Below, piece after piece: positions 6,703-14,005 of a stretch of 15,064 nt of DNA. Numbering within the stretch: the stretch's first letter is position 1; the number at the start of each line of letters is the position of its first letter. The stretch covers positions 1-15,064 of the forward strand of contig JAFGOJ010000017.1 of assembly GCA_016926575.1 (NCBI GenBank), given 5' to 3'. Under the pieces are notes generated by a model. It had not been told where the DNA came from. It saw nothing but the letters and a program-made list of their open reading frames with translations, and searched no databases. The DNA is from Anaerolineae bacterium (GTDB lineage Bacteria; Chloroflexota; Anaerolineae; B4-G1; DUEL01). The position numbers and the translations under genes are program-made.

Positions 6703-9700
6703 ATGAAAGGTTTTTTCTGGAAGAGGGCTATTGTAGCAGGGGCAGCGCTGGCGCTGCTCGCTCTGGGCGCTGGGATTATATGGGGCCCGGGCGAGTGGAT
6801 GCCGCTGTTCTACGTGCTGCTGCCTGTCGTCGTCGCCGTCTTCGCCCTCTTCACCGGAAAGGCGCTCGCGCTGCTCGGCGCACTGGTCGCCGTCGGCTTC
6901 CTGGCGTTCGGTGTCACCCGCGCCGCCGACGTGCCCGGCGTCGTCTATGCGCTCGTCCTCGCGCTGTTCTGCCTGTTGCTCGGCGCAGCGCGGCTGTTGA
7001 TCGAACGGGTCGAGCAGTTACGGACGCGCCTCGAAGGCAGCGTGGGAGATTGGTTCTCCGTGAGCGCCGAGACCAGCTTGCCGGTCACAGATTTTCAGGC
7101 CCGACGCGTGGAAGAGATTGCCGTCATGGCCGACATCGCCCGCACCATCGGCAGCAGCCTCGACCTGACAAATACGTTGGAATCGATCCTCACGTCGACC
7201 CGCCGCCTGGTCGCATTCGACATGGCCGAAATCACGCTGTGGGACCACGACCAGCAGCAGTTGGTCAGCCACGGGGCATTGGACGCGGAGGCCTACCACG
7301 CCGAGGCGGGGCAGGTTTACCAGATCGGTGAAGGGTACAGCGGATGGCTGGCCGAACATCGCCTCCCCCTGCTCATCGACGACGTGCGCCTGCGTGACGA
7401 CGTGCGCCCCAAAGTGTACAGTCCCGATTCGCGCCTGCGCTCTTACCTGGGCATCCCCCTGGAGCGCAAAGGCCAGTTCATCGGTACGCTGGAGTTGATC
7501 AGCTTCCATCCCGCCAGCTTCACGCTCCACGACGAGGAGGTTCTCAAAGAAGTAGGGCTCCAGGCCGCTGTTGCCATCGAAAACGCCCGCTTCTACCAGG
7601 AGGCCCAGCAGCGCGCAGCGGAGTTGAGCGCGCTGGCCGACGTCTCCGCCGCGATTATCTCTACCCTGGACCACGAGCAGATTCTGAACACTATCGTGGC
7701 GTCGGTGTTGGACCTGGTGCACTGCCAGCGGTCGGTGATCTTCGTCCGCGATCCCGAAGAGGACGTGCTGCGTCTGGCCGCGTCCCACGGCATGAGCGAG
7801 GAGTACGTCGCAAGCTCGCAGGTATTGGAGATGGAAGCGCACGGGCGCGCCCACGCGGCCGCTACCGGCGCGGCCTTGATCGTCGAGGACGTTCAATCGC
7901 ACCCCGAGGTGCTGTCCTACGCGCCGATGGCGGAAGCGGAGGGATTCAGAGCTTTCGCCGATCTGCCCCTGACAGTCGGTGATAGGGTCGTGGGGATGCT
8001 TTCGGCGATCTTTGCACGCCCGCACCGCTTCACCGAGTTGGAACGGGACATCCTGGCCGCGCTGGCCGACCAGGCCGCGCTGGCCATCGAGAACGCCAGC
8101 CTCTACGCCCGCGTCGACGAGGAACTGAACCGCCGCGCCGTCGCGTTGACCGGCCTGCAGCGCATCGCGCGGGAGCTGAGCACGACATTCGACCAGGACC
8201 ACATTCTGCGGCTGGTGCTGGAGGAGGCGATCCTGTTGAGCGCCGCGGCGCGCGCAGCCATCATCCTCAAGGAAGACGGCGCGTCCGACTGGCAGCTCTC
8301 GCTCTGCTCGGGCTACCTTGAGGAAGAGCAGGCCGCGCTGCGGCAATACCTGCGCACGTCCTTCGAAGGCTCTCCCATCGGAACGGTCGCGCGCACCGGC
8401 CGCTCGCTCCACGTCGATATCTCGACCGAGCAGTTCGTGTTGGACGGGCTGACGCAGACCCGCACGGCGCTGCTGGTGCCGGTGTGGTACAGCGAGGCCC
8501 CGACGGCGGTGATCATGCTGGAGAGCGCCGAAACCGACGCCTTCGACGAGGATATGCAGAACTTCATCGACGGGCTGGCGGCCCAGGCGGCCATCGCCAT
8601 CGGCAACGCCCGCCGTTATCAGGACGAGATCGCGCGCAGTGACCTGCTCAGGCGGCGGGCCGACCAGTTGCGCGGCATCCTGGAAGTGGGTCAGGTGATC
8701 CGTTCGGACCAGCCGCTGGCCGAGGTGCTGGAAGACATTGCCTACGCGGTGCAGGACAGCGTCGGGTTTGACGTGGCGCTGATCAACATCGTGGAAGGGG
8801 ACCCGCCCCACCTGAGCCGGGTCGCTGCTGCCGGACTGCCCATCGACGTGTTCGAGCGCCTGAAGAGCACCCCGCAGCCCTTCGCGGCCTGGCAGCAAGC
8901 CGTGATGAGCGAAGCGTTTCGCGTCAGTCAGAGCTACTACGTCCCGGCCGAGCAACAGGTCAGCCTGGGCGGTGCGGTCGATACTTACGACCTCGTCAAT
9001 GGAACGGGGGTCGTGCGCGAACCGGGTATGTGGCACCCACAGGATATGCTGATCGTGCCGTTCCTGGGCCACGGCGGAGAGGTGCGCGGCACGCTCAGCG
9101 TGGACGCCCCCCGCGACGGGCGCGCGCCAAGCCGCGACACGATTGAGGTGTTGGAGGTCTTTGCCGACCAGGCCGCCGTCGCCATCGAAAACGCCCAGTT
9201 GGTCGAGGCCCTGCAGCGCCGGTTGGAACTGCTCACCTTCTTCAACGAACTGAATCGTTCCGTGACGGCCAATCTTGACCTGTCCAAAGTGCTCAACACG
9301 GTCGTCGAAGCCACCGCGCGCCTGGTTCAGTGTGACGGGAGCGTCTTCTTCTTGCAGGACCAGGAGAGCGGCCAGTACGTTCCGATGGCAGCCCACGGCC
9401 ACACCCTCAAACGTCTGTCGGCCAGGCACGCCGACGGCGCGGGCCTGGTGGAGCAGGCGGCGGCCCGGCGCATGCCGCTCAACCTGGCGGACGTGGCCAC
9501 CGAGGCGCACGCGCACTACTACGTCTCCAGCGGGGCGACGATTTTGATCCCTCTCGAAATCGGCGGGAACGTGGTCGGCGTGCTGACGGCCGACCGGGAG
9601 CAGAAACGGGCCTTCTCTCCCACCGACGTGGCAACGCTGATCGCCCTGGCCGACCAGGTGGCGCTGGCCGTTCAGAGCGCGCGCCTGTTCGACGAGTCGG

Positions 9701-11970
9701 TCCGCCGCACGAACGAGCTCTCTGTGCTCTTGGAAGCGAACAGCGCCATTTCGTCCACGCTCGATCTGAAGTGGATGCTCCAGGCGCTGGGTGACCGCCT
9801 CTTGAACGTGACCGGGGCCGCGCGCTGCCACCTGTCCGAATGGGACCGGGAAAAGGACCTGGTGAGTGTGGTGTGGGAGGTGGGGGAAATGGACCTCTCG
9901 CACAGCCGTGTGGGGGCGACGTTCACCGTCGACCACCGCCCGCCGGCAATGACCGAGGTGCTGCTGATTCAAGAAGCGCTGGTTTTGGATGCGGAAGAGC
10001 TCTGGCGCGATACGGCGACGCGCGCGCAGGAACGCGAGACGGGGTCGGTGCTCTTGCTGCCGATGGTCGCGCGCGGGCGCACGGTGGGCCTGGTCGAGCT
10101 GGAGCAGTTGGCCGAAAGCAGCGGCAGCTTCTCCGCCGACGTGGTGCGGCTGGCGCAGGCGCTGGCGAACCAGGCCGCTGTGGCCATCGAAAACGCGCAG
10201 TTGTTCGAAAAGACCCGCCGCTTCAGCGAGGAACTGGAAGAACGCGTCCAGGAGCGCACCGAAGAACTGGCTCAGACATTGGACGAACTGACCACCGAGC
10301 GCGACCGTGTGGAGACGCTCTACCGCATCGCCTCCGAGCTCTCTTCCAGCCTGGACATGGACCAGATTCTGACCCGTACCTTGCAGCAGGTCGCCGAGGC
10401 CGTGAGCGCCTCCCAGGGCACGATTCTGCTACGGGATTTGGAGACCGACCGCCTCTACCGCCGTGCGGTGGTGGGGGCGGGGGCGGCGCTCCCGCCGGGC
10501 GGGGAAGAGTCCACCCTGCCGCGCGGCCAGGGGTTGGGCTGGTGGGTCATCACCCACGGCCAGTCGCTCATCGTCGACGATTTGAGCGCAGACGAGCGGT
10601 GGATTCCGCAGAATGCCAAGGAAGAGAAAGAGCGCCGGTCGTGCCTGGCGATTCCTCTGGGCACTGCCGGCGAGGTGCAGGGCGCGTTGCTGCTGTACCA
10701 CCATCGCAAGGGCTTCTTTGCGGAAGACCATCTGCGTCTGGTCGAGGCTATCGGTTCGCAGATTTCCAACACGATTGGCAACGCCGCGCTCTACAACCTG
10801 ATTCGCGACCAGGCGGAGCAGTTGGGCTCGATGCTCAAGCAGCAGCGGGTCGAGTCGGCCAAGAGCCAGGCGATTCTGGAGGGCGTGGCCGACGGCGTTA
10901 TGGTGGCCGATGCGCGCGGCCGGGTGATCCTGTTCAACGCTGCCGCCGAGCAGATCTTGGACATTCCCCGGCAGAGCGTGTTGGGGCGCAGCACGCGCGA
11001 GATGTTGGGCCTCTACGGCGCCGAAGGGCGCGCGTGGATGGAGGCGATCAACGATTGGGCGGCCAACCCGGCCGACCGCGCGCCCGGCGATTTCACCGCC
11101 GAGCAGATTCAACTGGGCGACCGCATCGTCAGTATCCACGTTTCGCCGTTCATTATGGGGACGGAGTACCTGGGCACCGTGTCTGTGTTCCGTGACATCA
11201 CCGTGGTGGTGGAGGCGGACCGGGCCAAGAGCGAGTTCGTTTCCACCGTCTCCCACGAACTGCGCACCCCGATGACGTCGATCAAGGGGTACGCCGACCT
11301 GCTGGTGATGGGCGCAGTCGGCCAACTGGGCGAGCAGCAGTTGCACTTCATCAACATCATCCGCAACAACGCCGACCGACTGACGACACTGGTCAACGAT
11401 TTGCTGGACATCTCGCGCATCGAGACCGGGCGCGTCGAACTGAGCCTCAAGGCCGTCTCGATTGCTGAAGTCGTCGACCTGGTGGTCAACACGCTCAAGG
11501 GGCGCGCCGAGGAACGAGACCTGGCCCTCAGCGCCGACGTTCCGGATGGTTTGCCGGCCGTATGGGGTGACAACCACCGCATCAATCAGATTTTGACCAA
11601 CCTGACGGGCAACGCGATCCAGTACACGCCCTCTGGCGGTAGCGTGACGATTTCGGCGCGTGTCAACGCGGACCGGTTGGAGGTGGCGGTTTCGGACACC
11701 GGAATCGGCATTTCCAAGGAGAATATCAAGAAAATTTTCGATCGTTTCTTCCGCGTCGACGATCCGCTGGTGCAGGAGACCACCGGCACGGGCCTGGGCC
11801 TGGCGATTACCGCCTCGCTCGTCCACATGCACGGCGGAGAGATCTGGGTCGAGAGCGAACTGGGGCAGGGAAGCACGTTCTGGTTCTCGCTGCCGCTGGC
11901 GCGTTTTGCCGAAGGCAACGACGAGGCGGATGAATCTATGCGTGTCTTGGTAGAGGAGATAGACTTGTGA
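6703..11970 (+). CDS. membrane histidine kinase with about seven tandem GAF domains and a PAS domain
   Basis: A 1755-residue sensor kinase. Four hydrophobic helices occur at roughly 8-27, 33-50, 53-73 and 78-98, with almost no periplasmic loop. Seven GAF modules follow at about 134-297, 305-470, 476-640, 650-835, 839-998, 1001-1170 and 1201-1368. Most close with the same motif, a DQA-A-AIENA variant. GAF4 differs, carrying an extra segment around SQSYYVPAEQQ. A charged coiled coil (1170-1203) separates GAF6 and GAF7, and a PAS domain spans about 1383-1500. The HisKA box SHELRTP has His1518. The ATPase domain shows the N box near Asn1633-Asn1637, G1 at Asp1665-Gly1669 and G2 at Gly1695-Gly1699. 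All catalytic boxes are present. No bilin-binding cysteine context is evident, so the ligands are unknown. It overlaps the downstream regulator by 4 nt. Confidence 0.93.
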   Translation: MKGFFWKRAIVAGAALALLALGAGIIWGPGEWMPLFYVLLPVVVAVFALFTGKALALLGALVAVGFLAFGVTRAADVPGVVYALVLALFCLLLGAARLLIERVEQLRTRLEGSVGDWFSVSAETSLPVTDFQARRVEEIAVMADIARTIGSSLDLTNTLESILTSTRRLVAFDMAEITLWDHDQQQLVSHGALDAEAYHAEAGQVYQIGEGYSGWLAEHRLPLLIDDVRLRDDVRPKVYSPDSRLRSYLGIPLERKGQFIGTLELISFHPASFTLHDEEVLKEVGLQAAVAIENARFYQEAQQRAAELSALADVSAAIISTLDHEQILNTIVASVLDLVHCQRSVIFVRDPEEDVLRLAASHGMSEEYVASSQVLEMEAHGRAHAAATGAALIVEDVQSHPEVLSYAPMAEAEGFRAFADLPLTVGDRVVGMLSAIFARPHRFTELERDILAALADQAALAIENASLYARVDEELNRRAVALTGLQRIARELSTTFDQDHILRLVLEEAILLSAAARAAIILKEDGASDWQLSLCSGYLEEEQAALRQYLRTSFEGSPIGTVARTGRSLHVDISTEQFVLDGLTQTRTALLVPVWYSEAPTAVIMLESAETDAFDEDMQNFIDGLAAQAAIAIGNARRYQDEIARSDLLRRRADQLRGILEVGQVIRSDQPLAEVLEDIAYAVQDSVGFDVALINIVEGDPPHLSRVAAAGLPIDVFERLKSTPQPFAAWQQAVMSEAFRVSQSYYVPAEQQVSLGGAVDTYDLVNGTGVVREPGMWHPQDMLIVPFLGHGGEVRGTLSVDAPRDGRAPSRDTIEVLEVFADQAAVAIENAQLVEALQRRLELLTFFNELNRSVTANLDLSKVLNTVVEATARLVQCDGSVFFLQDQESGQYVPMAAHGHTLKRLSARHADGAGLVEQAAARRMPLNLADVATEAHAHYYVSSGATILIPLEIGGNVVGVLTADREQKRAFSPTDVATLIALADQVALAVQSARLFDESVRRTNELSVLLEANSAISSTLDLKWMLQALGDRLLNVTGAARCHLSEWDREKDLVSVVWEVGEMDLSHSRVGATFTVDHRPPAMTEVLLIQEALVLDAEELWRDTATRAQERETGSVLLLPMVARGRTVGLVELEQLAESSGSFSADVVRLAQALANQAAVAIENAQLFEKTRRFSEELEERVQERTEELAQTLDELTTERDRVETLYRIASELSSSLDMDQILTRTLQQVAEAVSASQGTILLRDLETDRLYRRAVVGAGAALPPGGEESTLPRGQGLGWWVITHGQSLIVDDLSADERWIPQNAKEEKERRSCLAIPLGTAGEVQGALLLYHHRKGFFAEDHLRLVEAIGSQISNTIGNAALYNLIRDQAEQLGSMLKQQRVESAKSQAILEGVADGVMVADARGRVILFNAAAEQILDIPRQSVLGRSTREMLGLYGAEGRAWMEAINDWAANPADRAPGDFTAEQIQLGDRIVSIHVSPFIMGTEYLGTVSVFRDITVVVEADRAKSEFVSTVSHELRTPMTSIKGYADLLVMGAVGQLGEQQLHFINIIRNNADRLTTLVNDLLDISRIETGRVELSLKAVSIAEVVDLVVNTLKGRAEERDLALSADVPDGLPAVWGDNHRINQILTNLTGNAIQYTPSGGSVTISARVNADRLEVAVSDTGIGISKENIKKIFDRFFRVDDPLVQETTGTGLGLAITASLVHMHGGEIWVESELGQGSTFWFSLPLARFAEGNDEADESMRVLVEEIDL
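11953..11958 (+). promoter_or_regulatory. ribosome binding site fixing the GTG start of the single-domain regulator
   Basis: GAGGAG lies 8 nt upstream of the GTG at 11967. No ATG in frame starts earlier in the receiver fold, and the GTG overlaps the kinase TGA as GTGA. The start is therefore a coupled GTG with a strong Shine-Dalgarno sequence. Confidence 0.8.
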
Positions 11971-12341
11971 CCAAAATTCTCGTTGCTGAAGATGAAAGAG
12001 ATATTCGCGAATTGATCGCTTTTACGTTGCGCTTTGCCGGTTTCGACGTCGTGCTGGCCCGAAACGGCGAAGAGGCGGTCGAGTTGGCCGCGGTCGAGCA
12101 CCCAGATATGATTATGCTGGACGTCCGTATGCCCAAGTTGACCGGCTACGAAGCGTGCCGCCAGATCAAGAACGATCCGGCATTCGCAGAGACGCCCGTC
12201 GTCTTCCTTTCGGCCAAAGGCCAGGATGCGGAAATCCAAATGGGGCTGGAAATGGGGGCCGAGGAGTACATCCTGAAACCCTTCGTGCCCGATGGGTTGG
12301 TCGCGCAGGTCAAAGGCGTTTTGGAAAGGAACAAGAAGTAA
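11967..12341 (+). CDS. single-domain response regulator (CheY-like)
   Basis: A 124-residue stand-alone receiver. Acidic residues Glu8 and Asp9, phospho-acceptor Asp52 in MLDVRMP, Ser82 and Lys104 in LKPF are all in place, so it should be phosphorylatable. There is no output domain, so it must act through protein contacts, as a phosphate sink, or as a relay between the kinase and the receiver-GGDEF-like protein at 5769. It starts on GTG, overlapping the kinase stop by 4 nt, which implies translational coupling and fixed stoichiometry with the kinase. It is the most likely direct partner of that kinase. Confidence 0.92.
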   Translation: MTKILVAEDERDIRELIAFTLRFAGFDVVLARNGEEAVELAAVEHPDMIMLDVRMPKLTGYEACRQIKNDPAFAETPVVFLSAKGQDAEIQMGLEMGAEEYILKPFVPDGLVAQVKGVLERNKK

Positions 12342-12402
12342 CAAGAGGCAGCTTGTTGTGTGTCATAGTTGGCAGGTGTGGAATCGAGAAGCGTAGAGAA
12401 CG

Positions 12403-13197
12403 ATGAGCGCAATCATCATTGAGAACGGACTGGTCCACTACGAGGTGTTGGGCCGTGGCAAGCCACTGGTCTTTATTCACGGCTGGTTGGGTTCGTGGCG
12501 CTACTGGGTGCCCACGATGGACGACCTCTCGGACCGTTATCGCACGTATGCCCTGGACCTGTGGGGCTTCGGCGATTCTGACCGGCGTAAGGACGGGTAT
12601 ACGCTGGATGGATACGTGGCGCTGTTGCAGCGGTTCATGGATGAGTTGGGCCTGTGGCAAGCGCCGTTGGTGGGCCACGCGCTGGGCGGTGTGGTCGCGT
12701 TGCGTCTTGCGGCGACGGCGCCGGAGCGCGTGGGGCAGGTGGTGGCCGTCGGCCTGCCGATGAACGGGAATTCCATCAACCGGACGCTGGCGACGCTTTC
12801 CGCCGCCGACCGCGACGTGGCCGGGCGGGTCTTGGGCCGGCGGCAAGTTGCAGCGTATGCGGAAGTTGGCATGGAGACCGACAAGACCGATTCGGCCGCC
12901 GTCGCGCAAAGCGTACAGGCGGTGCTACAGGCGGATCTGTTGGAAGACCTGGACCTGATTCAACTGCCGGTGTTGCTGGTCTACGGGAAGAACGACCCGG
13001 TCATCATGCCACCGAACGGCGACATCGACGGCGAGTTCGAGGACAACGTGCGCGCGATCTTCCTCGACGACGCGCGCCACTTTCCTATGCTGGAGGAGCC
13101 GAACAAGTTCAACCGCCTCGTGCGTGGATTCCTGGAGAGCGGGGGGGACTTCAGCGCCTTGGAAGTGAAGGACGAGTGGCGGCGGCGTTGGCGGTAG
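12403..13197 (+). CDS. alpha/beta hydrolase-fold paralogue B with Ser-to-Ala nucleophile loss
   Basis: A 264-residue alpha/beta-hydrolase-fold protein, paralogous to hydrolase A at 1919. Over residues 1-110 the two align without gaps at 60 identical positions. The nucleophile elbow reads GHALGG, so residue 93, the catalytic serine in A, is Ala (codon GCG). Asp198 (in YGKNDPV) and His226 (in ARHFPML) are retained, and the HGWLGS oxyanion motif is intact. This points to a non-hydrolytic descendant: a binding protein, a regulator, or an enzyme using another mechanism. The cap is shorter than in A, and an extra basic C-terminal tail (about 250-264) ends in several arginines. It begins 61 nt after the response regulator and ends 3 nt short of the convergent dtd gene. 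Confidence 0.88.
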   Translation: MSAIIIENGLVHYEVLGRGKPLVFIHGWLGSWRYWVPTMDDLSDRYRTYALDLWGFGDSDRRKDGYTLDGYVALLQRFMDELGLWQAPLVGHALGGVVALRLAATAPERVGQVVAVGLPMNGNSINRTLATLSAADRDVAGRVLGRRQVAAYAEVGMETDKTDSAAVAQSVQAVLQADLLEDLDLIQLPVLLVYGKNDPVIMPPNGDIDGEFEDNVRAIFLDDARHFPMLEEPNKFNRLVRGFLESGGDFSALEVKDEWRRRWR

Positions 13198-13200
13198 GCG

Positions 13201-13638
13201 TCAACGTTCCAGGATGATCGTCACCGGGCCGTCGTTGTGGATGTCGACCTGCATGTGAGCGCCAAAGACGCCGCGCTGTACCGGCACCCCGGTCGACGCG
13301 AGCGTCTGAGCGAAGTGTTCAATGAGCGGCTCTGCCACTTCTGGCAGGGCCGCATCTGTGTATGAGGGCCGGCGTCCTTTGCGGCTGTCGGCGTAGAGGG
13401 TGAACTGAGAGACCACCAGCGCCGCGCCTTCGACGTCCAGCAGGCTCGCGTTCATTCGACCCGCAGTATCCTCGAAGATGCGCAGCCCCGCGACCTTGTG
13501 CGCCAGCCATTCGGCCTGCTCCTGTGCATCCCCGTGTGTCACCCCGACCAGGATGACGACGCCCGGACCGATGGTGCCCACCGTCTCTCCGCCCACGCTC
13601 ACCGCGGCCCGGCTAACCCTCTGCAAGACGATGCGCAT
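13201..13638 (-). CDS. dtd: D-aminoacyl-tRNA deacylase
   Basis: A 145-residue protein of typical Dtd length. It hydrolyses the ester bond of D-aminoacyl-tRNAs (and of Gly mischarged on tRNA-Ala), protecting translation from D-amino acids. Diagnostic features are the opening MRIVLQRVSRAAV, the catalytic-pocket motif SQFTLYAD at 77-84, and the Gly-cisPro motif in NDGPVTI near the C-terminus that enforces chirality. An AAGGGG lies upstream of the ATG at 13638. The gene overlaps the 3' end of the MazG-like gene by 26 nt, so it is read from the trpS operon. Its stop lies 3 nt from the convergent hydrolase B stop, leaving no space for a terminator between them. Confidence 0.96.
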   Translation of the reverse strand: MRIVLQRVSRAAVSVGGETVGTIGPGVVILVGVTHGDAQEQAEWLAHKVAGLRIFEDTAGRMNASLLDVEGAALVVSQFTLYADSRKGRRPSYTDAALPEVAEPLIEHFAQTLASTGVPVQRGVFGAHMQVDIHNDGPVTIILER

Positions 13639-14005
13639 CCTGGACCCCTTTGGCGCGCCCGCGCCACTGTTCGGCGGGGAAACGCCCCTCGTTTCGCTCC
13701 AGCTTGGCCTTCACCGCTGCGGCAACGTCTATCTCCAGCGCGTTGGCCAGGCTGAGGGTGTAGATCAACACGTCGGCCATCTCGTCGGCTACCGCGCTTT
13801 TGCGGGCGGGGTCGGCCATTGCCGCGCTGGCCTGCGGCGCGTCGAGCCACAGGAAGTGCTCCATCAACTCCGCCGCCTCGATGGCGATGGCGGTGCTCAG
13901 GTTCTTGGGGGTGTGGTACACCTCCCAGTTCCGCGCCGCGATGAAGTCGGCGACCCATTCGCGCAGTTGGGCCAGGGAGGTGTGCGCGTCGGTGGGGTGG
14001 CTCAT
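13613..14005 (-). CDS. MazG-like nucleotide pyrophosphohydrolase
   Basis: A 130-residue all-alpha NTP-PPase of the MazG/dCTPase group, which hydrolyses (d)NTPs, often non-canonical ones, to the monophosphate and pyrophosphate. The metal-binding motif is visible as E43xxE46 (in IEAAELMEH) and E75xxD78 (in ADEMADVLIY), with the downstream family block KLERNEGRFP at 101-110. I place the start at 14005, ATG, giving MSHPTDAHTS, because this ATG overlaps the trpS TGA as ATGA and the homologous part begins just after it. The frame stays open upstream, but that extension is Arg-rich antisense-like sequence lying over trpS. It lacks its own Shine-Dalgarno sequence and is presumably coupled to trpS. 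The substrate is not determinable here. Confidence 0.9.
   Translation of the reverse strand: MSHPTDAHTSLAQLREWVADFIAARNWEVYHTPKNLSTAIAIEAAELMEHFLWLDAPQASAAMADPARKSAVADEMADVLIYTLSLANALEIDVAAAVKAKLERNEGRFPAEQWRGRAKGVQDAHRLAEG

Noticed and set aside
7018..9972. 984-codon open frame on the minus strand
   Set aside because: Antisense to the GAF region of the kinase; the translation looks low-complexity and matches no family I recognise.
9840..11195. 451-codon plus-strand frame inside the kinase gene
   Set aside because: It is an out-of-frame reading of the kinase with Gly/Arg-rich composition; the kinase frame carries all domains without interruption.
6703..11970. Phytochrome-like bilin-binding kinase
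   Set aside because: The GAF modules lack a recognisable chromophore cysteine context and there is no PHY domain.
12340..12357. 6-bp hairpin just after the single-domain regulator as a terminator
   Set aside because: AACAAG/CTTGTT is weak, AT-rich and followed by GTGTGTC without a T-tract, so it does not support a transcription end before hydrolase B.
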